64,000 bases of DNA. Origin: Parafilimonas terrae. Its GTDB lineage: Bacteria > Bacteroidota > Bacteroidia > Chitinophagales > Chitinophagaceae. The stretch covers positions 1-64,000 of the forward strand of contig NZ_FOXQ01000003.1 of the NCBI RefSeq assembly GCF_900115755.1. The letters run 5' to 3'. Shown here piece by piece: positions 26,411 to 35,933 of the stretch (its first letter is position 1; each line of letters opens with the position of its first letter). Position numbers and translations under genes: made by a program. A model generated the notes under the pieces. That model searched no databases, had not been told where the DNA came from, and saw only the letters and a list, made by a program, of their open reading frames with translations.

Positions 26411-27226
26411 ATGGATAATATTACCAAAATGTATGAGAATATACAGGTGCTTTTCGCAACCTACGGTTTAAAGATTCTTGGCGCCATACTCTTCTTTATT
26501 ATAGGCCTCTGGATAACAAATATTATTACAAGGTTATTGGGCAAATTAATGGTGCGTCGCGGCTTTGATGTATCACTGCAATCATTCCTGCTCAGCCTCA
26601 TCAGCATTGGGTTGAAAGTGTTATTACTTGTAAGTGTAGCCGGTATGATTGGCATTGAAACCACCAGCTTTATTGCAGTGATAGGCGCTTTGGGTTTGGC
26701 TGTTGGCTTGGCTTTGCAGGGTTCGCTGGCCAATTTTGCGGGAGGCGTTTTAATACTTTTATTCAAGCCTTTTAAAGTAGGCGACCTTATTGAAAGTAAC
26801 GGGCAGATTGGCACTGTGCACGAAATACAAATATTCAATACCATATTGCTCACACCAGATAATAAAACCACTATTATTGCCAATGCAATGGTATCGAATG
26901 GTATTATTACCAACTATAGCAGGCATGGCAGTATACGTGTTGACCTTAGCATGAATGTGGCTGCCGATAATGATATGGATAAAGTAAGAGCAATTGCAAT
27001 TGAGGTAATGAATAAGGATGAAAATATTTTAAAAGACCCTGCGCCCGGTGTATTTGTTTCAAAGCTGGGTGGTTATTTTAATGAATTATCCATACGCCCT
27101 TATTCAACTGTTGAAAATTATTGGAGTGTTTATTTTGGAACGCTCGAAAAAATTCAGAAAGCATTTACTGAAAATAATATTACAGCGCCAGTGCCTTCGC
27201 AGGTATTAATTTCCAAAACAGCTTAG
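26411..27226 (+). CDS. Small-conductance mechanosensitive channel (MscS type)
   Basis: The 271-residue channel has the classic MscS size and layout: three N-terminal membrane helices, pore helix TM3 (GALGLAVGLALQGSLANFAG with its Gly/Ala pattern), the beta domain (LLFKPFKVGDLIESNGQIGT, NTILLTPDNKTTIIANAM) and the alpha/beta C-terminal cage (GSIRVDLSMNVAADNDMD, FNELSIRPYSTVENYW). It should gate under membrane tension in the inner membrane. It is distinct from the larger YbdG-like channel at 9653. Confidence 0.93.
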   Translation: MDNITKMYENIQVLFATYGLKILGAILFFIIGLWITNIITRLLGKLMVRRGFDVSLQSFLLSLISIGLKVLLLVSVAGMIGIETTSFIAVIGALGLAVGLALQGSLANFAGGVLILLFKPFKVGDLIESNGQIGTVHEIQIFNTILLTPDNKTTIIANAMVSNGIITNYSRHGSIRVDLSMNVAADNDMDKVRAIAIEVMNKDENILKDPAPGVFVSKLGGYFNELSIRPYSTVENYWSVYFGTLEKIQKAFTENNITAPVPSQVLISKTA

Positions 27227-27315
27227 GAAGAAGTTCTTAAACCATTGTTAATAGCATTTTGTGCTTGTGTAATATTTTAAATAGCTTCATCATTCTGTAA
27301 ATTAAATTGAGAATT

Positions 27316-28032
27316 ATGAAGAAAGTATTTTTAGCGCTCTCTGCAAGTTTGTTTTTATTATTTGCCAATGCGCAAACAGGTGATAATGTTATTAAGCAAC
27401 GCACTATTAATGTAACCGGCACTGCTGAACTGGAAATAACGCCGGATGAAATTTATGTTCAGGTGGAACTGCGTGAATACACAAAGAAAAATGGCGAAAA
27501 GGTGGATATAGAAACCATTCGTAACCAGTTTTTAAGCGCTGCCAAAAGTATGGGCATTGCAGATACTGATGTGGTTGTGCAGGGATATTCAGGGTGGGAT
27601 GGCAACTATTGGTGGTACCAAAAAAATAAAAAGAAAAACCCTGACATGAAGGCCGGCATTACTTATGAAGTAAAAATGAAATCAGTGAATGACATGGACA
27701 AGCTGGTTGATAAACTTGATGACCAGGCAACACAAAATTTTTCTTTAAGCCGCACATCGCACAGCAATATGGATTCAATTAAAAAAGAACTGAAGATACA
27801 GGCTATAAAAGCTGCTAAAGAAAAAGCAACTTACCTCGCTGCTGCTTTAGGCGATAATGTGGGCCAGGCTTTAACCATCAATGACCCGGTAGAAAACGGC
27901 AGTTATCCAAGGCCCGTTTATGCAGCTAATATGATGATGAAGGCTGCCGATGCAGAAGCTGCACCAATGGATGTTGATTTTAAGAAAATAAAAATTCAGT
28001 ATAACGTAAATGTAGTGTTTGAATTGAAGTAA
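27316..28032 (+). CDS. SIMPL-domain (DUF541) secreted protein
   Basis: The 238-residue protein has a signal peptide (KKVFLALSASLFLLFANA|QTGD) and a SIMPL domain. The domain runs from RTINVTGTAELEITPDEIYV through AIKAAKEKATYLAAALGDNV to the terminal IQYNVNVVFELK strand. The family is periplasmic or outer-membrane-associated in Gram-negatives, and its function is poorly defined. I placed the start at the ATG at 27316 rather than a TTG nine bases upstream. A terminator follows at 28066. Confidence 0.85.
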   Translation: MKKVFLALSASLFLLFANAQTGDNVIKQRTINVTGTAELEITPDEIYVQVELREYTKKNGEKVDIETIRNQFLSAAKSMGIADTDVVVQGYSGWDGNYWWYQKNKKKNPDMKAGITYEVKMKSVNDMDKLVDKLDDQATQNFSLSRTSHSNMDSIKKELKIQAIKAAKEKATYLAAALGDNVGQALTINDPVENGSYPRPVYAANMMMKAADAEAAPMDVDFKKIKIQYNVNVVFELK

Positions 28033-28065
28033 TTAAATAAGCTCCCGGCCACAACTTAGTCATTC

Positions 28066-28100
28066 AACTCACAATTCATTTAAATGAATTGTGAGTTTTT
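28066..28100 (+). terminator. Intrinsic terminator
   Basis: The 14-base arms AACTCACAATTCAT and complement, with a TTAA centre, are followed by a T-run (GTGAGTTTTTTATT). It lies 34 bases after the SIMPL gene. Confidence 0.88.
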
Positions 28101-28212
28101 TATTATTGGCAAATCAACTTTCGCATTTTTCGATCGACGATTTATGGCTATCATTCATTTTTGAATAATAATTATTATTTTCATTCCTTATATCATACAT
28201 TAACCCTGCTCT

Positions 28213-29313
28213 ATGAATAATGACCTCTTATATAAAATTGCCTTAACCCTCGTTCCCAATGTAGGCTGCGTTCAGGCTAAAACACTTATTGAAACTTATG
28301 GCGATGCTGAAAGTGTTTTTAAAGCTAAAAAGAAAGAGTTAAGCACTTTGGAAAATATTGGTTTAATAAGCGCCGCCAATATAAAATCGTTTGAAGATTT
28401 TTCAATAGCAGAAGAAGAAATAAAGTTTATTGAAAAGTATAAAATACAACCGCTCTTTATTACAGACAAAAATTATCCGCAGCGTTTATTGAATTGCTAT
28501 GATACGCCAACACTGTTGTATTATCGCGGCAATGCAAGCTTAAATGTTTCCCGTATTATAAACATTATCGGCACAAGAAATAATACGGATTATGGTAAAC
28601 AGGTCACTGAAAAACTGGTGAATGACCTTGCTGGCATGAATGTTTTAATTGTAAGCGGGCTTGCTTATGGTATTGACAGCATAGCACATAAAGCAGCGCT
28701 GCAAAATAAACTTGAAACGGTTGCCGTATTGGCCCATGGGCTGCAAACAATTTATCCGCGCCAGCATAAATCGCTGGCAAAAGAAATAACAGAACAGGGC
28801 GGTTTGCTTACAGAATTTCGTCATTATGAAAAACCTGATAAATATAATTTTCCAAAACGCAACAGGATTGTTGCAGGTATGGCAGATGCCACAATTGTAA
28901 TAGAAACCGCAATAAAGGGCGGCAGCATGATTACTGCTGAACTGGCTAACAATTATAACCGCGATGTTTTTGCTTTGCCCGGCCGCATCTCTGATGCAAA
29001 AAGTGCAGGCTGCAATTATCTTATTCAAAGCAATAAGGCTGCATTATTTACTGATGCGAAAGATCTTATAGAAAGCCTTGGCTGGCAACCAAAAAAAACC
29101 AGCAGAAAATTGCAGGCCGAATTGTTTATTGAGTTAAGTGAAGATGAAAAAATAATCATTAATCTTTTAAAACAAAAAGATAGTGTGCATATTGATGAGC
29201 TGAATATTGGAAGTAACCTTAGCAGCAGTTCAATAGCGGCAGCTATATTAAATTTAGAATTGCAGAATGTAATAACAAGTTTGCCGGGAAAAATGTATAA
29301 GCTGGTGTATTAA
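28213..29313 (+). CDS. dprA: DNA-processing protein DprA
   Basis: The 366-residue protein protects incoming single-stranded DNA and loads RecA during natural transformation. An N-terminal helix-hairpin-helix-like segment (ALTLVPNVGCVQAKTLIETY) precedes the Rossmann-like core: IINIIGTRNNTDYGKQVTEK, VSGLAYGIDSIAHKAAL, NRIVAGMADATIVIETAIKG and DVFALPGRISDAKSAGCNYL. A C-terminal winged-helix domain is present (LLKQKDSVHIDELNIGSNLS). Other competence genes are not in the window. It converges on pntB. Confidence 0.95.
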   Translation: MNNDLLYKIALTLVPNVGCVQAKTLIETYGDAESVFKAKKKELSTLENIGLISAANIKSFEDFSIAEEEIKFIEKYKIQPLFITDKNYPQRLLNCYDTPTLLYYRGNASLNVSRIINIIGTRNNTDYGKQVTEKLVNDLAGMNVLIVSGLAYGIDSIAHKAALQNKLETVAVLAHGLQTIYPRQHKSLAKEITEQGGLLTEFRHYEKPDKYNFPKRNRIVAGMADATIVIETAIKGGSMITAELANNYNRDVFALPGRISDAKSAGCNYLIQSNKAALFTDAKDLIESLGWQPKKTSRKLQAELFIELSEDEKIIINLLKQKDSVHIDELNIGSNLSSSSIAAAILNLELQNVITSLPGKMYKLVY

Positions 29314-29350
29314 ATCTTCAACCGGTGGGAGGGTATTATTTTTCCTTGAA

Positions 29351-30790
29351 TTATAACTCTTTCACTTCAACCACCAGTTGCTGCAATATATTTTTGGCGT
29401 CGCCAAATAACATGGATGTTTTGGGTTTGAAGAAAAGTTCGTTTTCAATGCCTGCATAACCCGGCTTCATGCTGCGCTTGTTTACGATCACCATTTTTGC
29501 TTCTTCCACTTCAAGAACAGGCATGCCATAAATAGGAGAAGATTTATCTGTTTTAGCTGCAGGGTTTACTACATCATTGGCGCCGAGAATCAACACAACA
29601 TCTGTTGTTTTAAATTCATCGTTGGCATGTTCCATTTCAAGCAGTTTATCATAACTCACATCGGCTTCAGCCAATAAAACATTCATGTGGCCGGGCATTC
29701 TTCCTGCAACCGGATGAATGGCATATTTTACTTCAACACCTTTTTCTTCCAGCATATTTTCCAGTTCATGACAAGCATGTTGTGCCTGTGCTACAGCCAG
29801 GCCATAGCCCGGAACGATCATTACTTTTTTTGCATAAGCCATTGCTACAGCCGCGTCACTCACACTTATTTCTTTATAATTCCCACCCGATTTGCTTTGT
29901 GCAGCAACAGTCTTGCTTCCTCCAAAATTTCCTATCAATACATTCTTCAGGCTGCGGTTCATGGCCTTGCACATAAGAATGGTAAGCAATGTGCCTGCTG
30001 CACCAACAAGAATGCCCCCTGTGAGCATAACTTTATTATCATATAAAAACCCACCGCAGGCAGCAGCAACCCCGGTAAATGAATTCAGCAGGGAAATTAC
30101 AACGGGCATGTCTGCGCCACCGATTGGGAACACAAATAGTACTCCATAAACAAGCGATAAAAAAGGAATAAGATAAAACAGTTTATAGTTAAGCGGGTTA
30201 AGGCCAAATAATAAAAAGATGATTAATCCGATGATAACAAACAGCAACACGATATTAAAAATATGCTGGCCTTTAAAAGAAAAGTCTTTGACTTTTCCGT
30301 TTAATTTACCCCAGGCAATTATGCTGCCGGCAAAAGAAACGCTGCCTATAAAAGCGCCTGCATATATTGTAAGCAGGTGACCGATAATTGCGCCATTAAT
30401 TTTCCAGGGAACCTCGCTCCAGCCCGGTTTATAAAACACTTCGCTTAAATGATTGAATTCAACAACTGAAATAAGCATGGCGCAGGCGCCACCCATGCCG
30501 TTAAACAAACTCACCATTTCAGGCATGGCCGTCATCTTTACTTTTTTCGCAGCAAGTGCTCCAACTACTGCGCCTATTATAATGCCACCGAAAATCCATC
30601 CGTAATTGTGAAGCCGTTGACCATACTCATCTTTATATAAAAAAATAGTTCCGAGAATAGCAAGCGTCATTCCTGCGGCAGCAATTAAATTACCATTACG
30701 CGCTTTTGCAGGATTTGACAACATCTTCAAACCAATAATAAATGTTACTGAAGCCAGTATATAAATTAAAGTGAGTAATTCTGACAGCAT
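29351..30790 (-). CDS. pntB: NAD(P) transhydrogenase subunit beta
   Basis: The 479-residue subunit has about eight to nine membrane helices and a C-terminal NADP(H)-binding domain dIII (VMIVPGYGLAVAQAQHACHE, HPVAGRMPGHMNVLLAEADV, LILGANDVVNPAAKTD). It couples hydride transfer between NADH and NADP+ to proton translocation. It is the last of three genes in the order pntAA, pntAB, pntB on the minus strand, five bases after pntAB. Confidence 0.96.
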   Translation of the reverse strand: MLSELLTLIYILASVTFIIGLKMLSNPAKARNGNLIAAAGMTLAILGTIFLYKDEYGQRLHNYGWIFGGIIIGAVVGALAAKKVKMTAMPEMVSLFNGMGGACAMLISVVEFNHLSEVFYKPGWSEVPWKINGAIIGHLLTIYAGAFIGSVSFAGSIIAWGKLNGKVKDFSFKGQHIFNIVLLFVIIGLIIFLLFGLNPLNYKLFYLIPFLSLVYGVLFVFPIGGADMPVVISLLNSFTGVAAACGGFLYDNKVMLTGGILVGAAGTLLTILMCKAMNRSLKNVLIGNFGGSKTVAAQSKSGGNYKEISVSDAAVAMAYAKKVMIVPGYGLAVAQAQHACHELENMLEEKGVEVKYAIHPVAGRMPGHMNVLLAEADVSYDKLLEMEHANDEFKTTDVVLILGANDVVNPAAKTDKSSPIYGMPVLEVEEAKMVIVNKRSMKPGYAGIENELFFKPKTSMLFGDAKNILQQLVVEVKEL

Positions 30791-30795
30791 TTACA

Positions 30796-31107
30796 TTAAT
30801 GTTTTTTTTCTTTTTTGCCTTTAAACATTTCCAGCATACGATTGGTTACAACAAAGCCGCCTACTACATTTAGGGTTCCTAATATCACAGCGAGAAAGCC
30901 AAGTATTAATGCTACATAATTATTACTTTCCGCTTTACCCATTACGATGATGGCGCCGATAATCACTACACCATGAATGGCATTGGCGCCGCTCATTAAC
31001 GGCGTATGCAAAACACTCGGCACTCTTCCTATTACTTCAATACCCAAAAAGATCATAAGTATTACGATGTAGATGTACTGCTGGTTTTCGCTTATCCAGT
31101 TCAACAT
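30796..31107 (-). CDS. pntAB: NAD(P) transhydrogenase alpha subunit, membrane part
   Basis: The 103-residue protein corresponds to the C-terminal membrane segment of E. coli PntA, split off as in many Bacteroidota and Rhodospirillum. It has about three to four helices, for example YIYIVILMIFLGIEVIGRV, GVVIIGAIIVMGKAE and YVALILGFLAVILGTLNVV. The conserved phrase PLMSGANAIHGVVIIGAI supports the assignment. It is tightly linked to pntB but separated from pntAA by 220 bases. Confidence 0.93.
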   Translation of the reverse strand: MLNWISENQQYIYIVILMIFLGIEVIGRVPSVLHTPLMSGANAIHGVVIIGAIIVMGKAESNNYVALILGFLAVILGTLNVVGGFVVTNRMLEMFKGKKEKKH

Positions 31108-31263
31108 AATTTTTATTTTTTATGCACAGCGTTTAGAGCTAACAGATAAAAAGCCTCTCTCTTCTCTGTTTTTCTGTGCAATTAAATATTGGGTTCTCGC
31201 TTTTGAAGCGTTTGACCATGCAAAGACGCTTCAACCTGTAAAACTCTCTTTAATTTGTTCAAA

Positions 31264-31290
31264 GGTTCACACGTTCACCTGTTCACAAGT
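31264..31290. repeat. GTGAAC-type short repeats in the pntAA-pntAB gap
   Basis: Read on the minus strand the segment is a run of the related units CTTGTGAAC, AGGTGAAC and GTGTGAAC. The 220-base gap holding it is unusual because it interrupts an otherwise compact three-gene operon. The units resemble the repeats at 16994-17024. Confidence 0.6.
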
Positions 31291-31327
31291 TTATTTCAAA
31301 TTCCCAATTCCTGGTTTCCTTAACTAC

Positions 31328-32464
31328 TCAACCAATCAGCTTATCAATCAATCCTCCCACCCTTTCATTCACCACTTTACCACCATGTGTAATACAACAG
31401 CCTGCAACAATATCATCTTCAAAATTCAGATTGATATTTCCTTCTTTTGTTATAATAAGCTGAAGAAAATTCAATACATTTTTTCCATACAATTTACTGG
31501 CATCGCCGGGCATGGTTGCAGCAAGGTTACTGTTGCCAACAATGGTTATATTTTTATACTTAACCGTTTCATTGTTTTTTGTTTGAAGTGTATTACCGCC
31601 GGTTGCTGCTGCAAGATCAATGATAATAGAACCAGGCTTCATACTATCGAGCATTTCATTGGTAATTAATACCGGTGCTTTCCTGCCGGGAATTTGCGCC
31701 GTAGTTATTATAATATCTGCTTTGGCAACAGAAGCTGCAATCTTTTGCTGTTGCCTTTGCTTATATTCCTCAGTTTGTTCAACAGCATAACCACCAGCTT
31801 TTGATGCATCCGCGGCGCCTTCCACTTCTATAAATTTTGCACCAAGGCTCATCACTTCTTCTTTTACTGCAGGCCTTGTATCAAACACTTCAACTACTGC
31901 ACCCAAACGTCTTGCCGTTGCAATTGCCTGCAGGCCTGCAACACCTGCCCCAAGAATTAAAACCCTTGCAGGCTTAATGCTGCCTGCAGCCGTCATAAAC
32001 ATGGGAAAATACCGCGGATAAATATTGGCCGCTTCAAGCACTGCTTTATAACCTGCAATATTAGCCTGGCTGCTAAGCACATCCATACTTTGCGCACGGG
32101 TGGTCCGCGGCATCATATCAAGACTGAATGCAGTTATATTTTTTTCAGCCAGTTGCTTTATAAACTGATAATTGAATAAAGGCTGATAAATACCAATCAA
32201 TATTGCATTTGTTTTAAGCGCTGTAATTTCCTCTTGTGATAAAGGCTGGATGGTCAAGATAATATCTGAAGCATTTAAAATTTCTGTCCGCTCAGCTATC
32301 CTGATATTTTTTGATTGGTATAATTCGTCAGGTGCATAAGCCAATGCACCGGCATTCTTTTCAATATTTACAACTATATTTTGTTTGGTAAGTGTATCAG
32401 CCGCTTCAGGGAGAAGCGAAACCCTCGTTTCATTAATTGGTTCTTTCAGGATGGCTATCGTCAT
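31328..32464 (-). CDS. pntAA: NAD(P) transhydrogenase alpha subunit, NAD-binding part
   Basis: The 378-residue soluble dI subunit is related to alanine dehydrogenase. The N-terminus MTIAILKEPINETRVSLLPE, the RTTRAQSMDVLSSQANIAGY signature and the Rossmann motif VLILGAGVAGLQAIATARRL with VEVFDTRPAVKEEVMSLGAK are intact, followed by ADIIITTAQIPGRKAPVLIT. It binds NAD(H) on the cytoplasmic side. The ATG at 32464 is preferred over an in-frame TTG two codons upstream. It is first in the pnt order. Confidence 0.95.
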   Translation of the reverse strand: MTIAILKEPINETRVSLLPEAADTLTKQNIVVNIEKNAGALAYAPDELYQSKNIRIAERTEILNASDIILTIQPLSQEEITALKTNAILIGIYQPLFNYQFIKQLAEKNITAFSLDMMPRTTRAQSMDVLSSQANIAGYKAVLEAANIYPRYFPMFMTAAGSIKPARVLILGAGVAGLQAIATARRLGAVVEVFDTRPAVKEEVMSLGAKFIEVEGAADASKAGGYAVEQTEEYKQRQQQKIAASVAKADIIITTAQIPGRKAPVLITNEMLDSMKPGSIIIDLAAATGGNTLQTKNNETVKYKNITIVGNSNLAATMPGDASKLYGKNVLNFLQLIITKEGNINLNFEDDIVAGCCITHGGKVVNERVGGLIDKLIG

Positions 32465-32542
32465 TGGCAATAGTTACAACCCGTAAATTATCGGCTTTTA
32501 TTGTATTAACAAAATCCGGTCGCGATATTGTGACGAACATGT

Positions 32543-32800
32543 TTAATAAAACAGGTAAAGAACTATAAGAATGCAGGAATAAAATATGCATAAAGCAGCA
32601 TTGGCACGGGTTGCCAGGATAATAGCTGAAGTGTTTTTTAAATGTTGAAGCACAGGGACCATGCACATCAAACTTATCGTTAACCAAAACCACGGTGTAA
32701 GCCTTTTCTTTTCTATCATTTCAATTTGCACATTGAAATATATTTTATAACAAAGCGCAATAACTGCAATTGTTATCAGCAGGCAAATCAACCAGCACAT
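32543..32800 (-). CDS. Small membrane protein, hypothetical
   Basis: The 85-residue product has three hydrophobic segments (WLICLLITIAVIALCYKIY, WFWLTISLMCMVPVLQHL and ALCIFYSCILIVLYLF) separated by short charged loops. The ATG at 32800 lies 18 bases after the methyltransferase stop, so it could be translated from the same mRNA. Function unknown. The frame 32433-32693 that partly overlaps lacks coding character. Confidence 0.5.
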   Translation of the reverse strand: MCWLICLLITIAVIALCYKIYFNVQIEMIEKKRLTPWFWLTISLMCMVPVLQHLKNTSAIILATRANAALCIFYSCILIVLYLFY

Positions 32801-32818
32801 TCGTTGTAATAATTTCTT

Positions 32819-33616
32819 TTAAAACCGTATAACAAAATCCTGTTTTATTTTTTGTTCTATGCGAAAGAAAACAAGCCCGACAAAAAATAAATCAATGGTA
32901 AGCGTTACTGAAGGATGCTCTTTTATTTCTTCCCAGGCAGCTTCCATATCGCGGCTCCAGTGTATATCATCAAAAACAAGAATGGTTGTACGCTCTGTAA
33001 TTTTAAGCAACTCATAAAAATAATTCAGCGTTGGTTCTTTGCGATGGTTGCCATCAATAAAAACAAAGTCAACCGATGAAAGTTGATTGATGACCGCTGG
33101 AAGATTATCATCAAAATTGCCTTCAATAACTTTTATATTGGAAAGATGCAATTGCTTAAAATTGTTTTTAGCTACAGCCGCCACTTCCGGCGCACCTTCC
33201 ATTGTTATAACCTGAGCTGATGGATTAGCCGCCGATAAATATGAAGTGGTAATGCCCAATGATGTTCCAAGTTCGAGAATGCTCTGCGGCTTATAATAAT
33301 GAACGATTCGAAATAAAAGCTGGCTGAATTTTTTTGGCTTTAATGAAGATTTTGCTATGGCGGAAATTTTCCGTTTATTGTTTAGCTGCATTCTTGAGCC
33401 TGCGCCAAAATCAGGAACATTTATCTCTTTCTGATTATCTTTTAATTCAGCCCTTATATTTTCAATAAAACGAAAACTGTCAAACTCACGTTTATCATTG
33501 AGCACATTGTTTATAAAATCAAACACAAAAGGGGAATGTACACCATGGCCACTTCCGTTTGACGCGGTTAACCAGTATTTCAAATATTTAAAAGCGAGTT
33601 GTGCTGAAGAATACAT
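32819..33616 (-). CDS. Class I SAM-dependent O-methyltransferase-like protein
   Basis: The 265-residue protein has a Rossmann methyltransferase core: SILELGTSLGITTSYLSAAN is the SAM-binding glycine motif, QVITMEGAPEVAAVAKNNF follows and VDFVFIDGNHRKEPTLNYF is the family Asp motif. The N-terminus (KYWLTASNGSGHGVHSPFVF) is shared with Bacteroidota members. The substrate is not evident. A -7 box (TAAGTTTG on the minus strand at 33660-33667) lies about 45 bases upstream. Confidence 0.82.
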   Translation of the reverse strand: MYSSAQLAFKYLKYWLTASNGSGHGVHSPFVFDFINNVLNDKREFDSFRFIENIRAELKDNQKEINVPDFGAGSRMQLNNKRKISAIAKSSLKPKKFSQLLFRIVHYYKPQSILELGTSLGITTSYLSAANPSAQVITMEGAPEVAAVAKNNFKQLHLSNIKVIEGNFDDNLPAVINQLSSVDFVFIDGNHRKEPTLNYFYELLKITERTTILVFDDIHWSRDMEAAWEEIKEHPSVTLTIDLFFVGLVFFRIEQKIKQDFVIRF

Positions 33617-33659
33617 GCCCTGCCCTGAAGGGAGCTATGTGTAACCCTTAAGGATTGCG

Positions 33660-33667
33660 CAAACTTA
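33660..33667 (-). promoter_or_regulatory. Putative -7 promoter box for the methyltransferase gene
   Basis: TAAGTTTG on the minus strand matches TAnnTTTG, 44 bases upstream of the ATG at 33616. Confidence 0.4.
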
Positions 33668-33717
33668 ATAGCTGTTTATGAATTAGTGATTTTATTTCTT
33701 CTGGTTATGGAATGGGC

Positions 33718-34215
33718 TTACTTTTTCACCCAATGCTGGAAGCTGTAATCGTAAGCATGTTTTTCATCTTTATAATGATCTTCGTTAAACACAAGTTTCC
33801 ATTTGCTTTCATCAATAACAGGAAAAAAAACATCAGCGTCTTCAAAAACATGATGCACCCTTGTTATATAAATATTATCAGCCTCATTTATGGTTTGGTC
33901 ATACACATGTGCACCGCCTAAAATCATTATTTCTTTATAATCATTTTCCTGTGCAAAGAAATAAGCGTTCTTTAAATTATTTACGTGCACAATGCCATCG
34001 TTTTTAAAAAATCTACTTGAACTGAGCACAATATTTACCCTTCCCTTCAACGGTTTTTTACCAAGCGATTCAAAACTTTTCCTGCCCATTAAAACCGGCA
34101 TTGCCCAGGTTTTATTTTTCAAAAACTTAAGATCATTTGGCAAATGCCAAAGCAGTTGATTGTCTTTTCCAATAGCATTATTTGTTGATGCTGCTACCAC
34201 TAAACTTTTAACCAT
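33718..34215 (-). CDS. folA: Dihydrofolate reductase
   Basis: The 165-residue DHFR reduces dihydrofolate to tetrahydrofolate with NADPH. The N-terminal SLVVAASTNNAIGKDNQLLW, HLPNDLKFLKNKT (catalytic acidic residue in this segment), PVLMGRKSFESLGKKPLKGR and IMILGGAHVYDQTINEADNI are all family motifs. The ATG at 34215 is used; a GTG at 34233 would add a short GGDF-containing lead without homology. It lies just downstream of thyA on the same strand. ThyA produces dihydrofolate, so the pair works as one cycle. Confidence 0.95.
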   Translation of the reverse strand: MVKSLVVAASTNNAIGKDNQLLWHLPNDLKFLKNKTWAMPVLMGRKSFESLGKKPLKGRVNIVLSSSRFFKNDGIVHVNNLKNAYFFAQENDYKEIMILGGAHVYDQTINEADNIYITRVHHVFEDADVFFPVIDESKWKLVFNEDHYKDEKHAYDYSFQHWVKK

Positions 34216-34334
34216 AAGAAAATCCCCTCCCACCTCCCCTGAAAGGAGGCTTTTGAAAGTTCAAAAGTATTTAATGTGTTCAATTAAAATCAAGTTGCTC
34301 AAAAGCCTTCTCTTTGAAAAGGTTTGAATGGATG

Positions 34335-35129
34335 TTACACCGCCACCGGCGCTTTTATAGCAGGATGAAACTGGTAATTCTCCAACGTGAAATCTTCATA
34401 TTTAAAATCGAAAATATTTTTTACCAAAGGATTTAATTTCATCGTTGGCAAAGAATAGGGCTTTCGCGAAAGCTGTAATTGCACCTGCTCTATGTGATTA
34501 TTATAAATATGCACATCGCCAAAGGTGTGAATGAAATCGCCCGCCTCCAGGTTACAAACCTGCGCCATCATCATGGTTAATAAAGCATACGATGCAATAT
34601 TGAATGGCACGCCAAGAAAAACATCGGCGCTGCGTTGGTACAACTGGCAACTTAGCTTTCCATCGGCCACATAAAACTGGAATAAACTATGGCAGGGCAT
34701 TAAAGCCATATCAGGCAAATCAGCAACATTCCAGGCGCTTATAATTATGCGGCGGCTATCGGGATTATTTTTTATTTGATTGATGGCACCGGCAACCTGG
34801 TCAATCGTTTCGCCGTTTGCACCCCCCCAGCTCCGCCACTGCTTTCCATAAACAGGGCCAAGCTCCCCGTTTTCATCGGCCCACTCATCCCAGATGCTTA
34901 CGCCATGTTCTTTTAAATATTTAATATTGGTTTCACCACGCAAAAACCAAAGCAGTTCATAAATAATACTTTTCAAATGCACTTTTTTAGTGGTTACCAG
35001 CGGAAAGCCTTCACTCAAATTAAAACGCACTTGATAGCCAAAATAGCTGATGGTGCCGGTGCCGGTACGGTCAGTTTTCTGTGTGCCGTTATCTAAAATA
35101 AATTGTAATAATTGCTGATACTGTTGCAT
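34335..35129 (-). CDS. thyA: Thymidylate synthase
   Basis: The 264-residue ThyA methylates dUMP to dTMP using methylene-tetrahydrofolate. Visible motifs include [40 protein letters not shown], the catalytic Cys in [34 protein letters not shown] and [20 protein letters not shown]. Length is normal. The ATG at 35129 is chosen over an upstream alternative at 35153. It is followed by folA after about 120 bases. Confidence 0.97.
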   Translation of the reverse strand: MQQYQQLLQFILDNGTQKTDRTGTGTISYFGYQVRFNLSEGFPLVTTKKVHLKSIIYELLWFLRGETNIKYLKEHGVSIWDEWADENGELGPVYGKQWRSWGGANGETIDQVAGAINQIKNNPDSRRIIISAWNVADLPDMALMPCHSLFQFYVADGKLSCQLYQRSADVFLGVPFNIASYALLTMMMAQVCNLEAGDFIHTFGDVHIYNNHIEQVQLQLSRKPYSLPTMKLNPLVKNIFDFKYEDFTLENYQFHPAIKAPVAV

Positions 35130-35199
35130 GAGCGCAAGGTAAAAGAAAGCCATGAGCTACGAGCTGTGATGAGTGAGCTGTGAAGAAGGTGTGCATTAA

Positions 35200-35225
35200 A
35201 AAACCTCCGCAAGTGCAGAGGTTTT
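35200..35225 (-). terminator. Intrinsic terminator of the TonB lipoprotein gene
   Basis: The arms AAAACCTC and GAGGTTTT with a 10-base loop lie 22 bases downstream of the stop at 35248; a T-run follows on the minus strand. Confidence 0.75.
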
Positions 35226-35247
35226 ATTTTGCTTACCGAAATAAAAA

Positions 35248-35868
35248 TTATTCTTCAATCTGGAAAACGATTGGCAAGGTCATTCTTGTTTTTACCGGTT
35301 TTCCTTTCACAGTTCCGGGTGTCCATTTAGGCATAGAAGCCACTACCCTTTCCGCTTCCTCATCCAAACCAGAGCCTATTTTGGCGCCAATGGCATGCAC
35401 ATCTGTAACCTTACCATTTTCATCCACAACAAAACTTACGCCTGAACGGCCTTCCACATTATTATCCAAAGCAGCTTGCGGATATTCAATTTGATTATTA
35501 ATGTAATTTTCTATGGCAGACTGGCCGCCCGGAAAAGCCGGCGCCACATCAGTAAAAGTATAAATGCCATCTTTATCCGCCACCACTTTTTTGGGTTTTG
35601 TTGCAGTTTCTGCTTCAATAACCACTTTACGTTTTTTAGTTGTTATTGCCGCCCTGGGTTTTTCACCGGTAGCCGGCGTTACTCCATTTTGCGCTGTGGC
35701 AGTATCTCCCAAATTATCGGTTGCTGAATTTGACGGCTCCGGCGTTGTATAAGCCGGCATAGATGCAGTATCGGCAATTTTATCAGTTGAAGGGTTTGAA
35801 TTACATGCGGCCATCATTAAAGAAAACAGTGCAAGCGATCCTAAACTCTTAAATTTTGTGTACTTCAT
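35248..35868 (-). CDS. TonB-domain lipoprotein
   Basis: With the ATG at 35868 the 206-residue product has a lipobox (FSLMMAAC) instead of a TonB membrane anchor. The spacer is Thr/Ala-rich with KKRKVVIEAETATKPKKVV. The C-terminal domain is TonB-like: APAFPGGQSAIENYINNQIE, GRSGVSFVVDENGKVTDVHA and KPVKTRMTLPIVFQIEE. Because it is lipid-anchored and lacks an inner-membrane helix, it is unlikely to transduce energy like the TonB at 20749; a structural or binding role is more likely. Confidence 0.8.
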   Translation of the reverse strand: MKYTKFKSLGSLALFSLMMAACNSNPSTDKIADTASMPAYTTPEPSNSATDNLGDTATAQNGVTPATGEKPRAAITTKKRKVVIEAETATKPKKVVADKDGIYTFTDVAPAFPGGQSAIENYINNQIEYPQAALDNNVEGRSGVSFVVDENGKVTDVHAIGAKIGSGLDEEAERVVASMPKWTPGTVKGKPVKTRMTLPIVFQIEE

Positions 35869-35933
35869 ATAAATTTTTAGTACGCCTTCATTCAAACAAG
35901 ATGCCATAAATACCAAAATAACTGTATATGTTT

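Noticed and set aside
32433-32693. Minus-strand frame overlapping the pntAA start
   Set aside because: It lacks coding character and overlaps the better-supported small membrane gene at 32543-32800 and pntAA.
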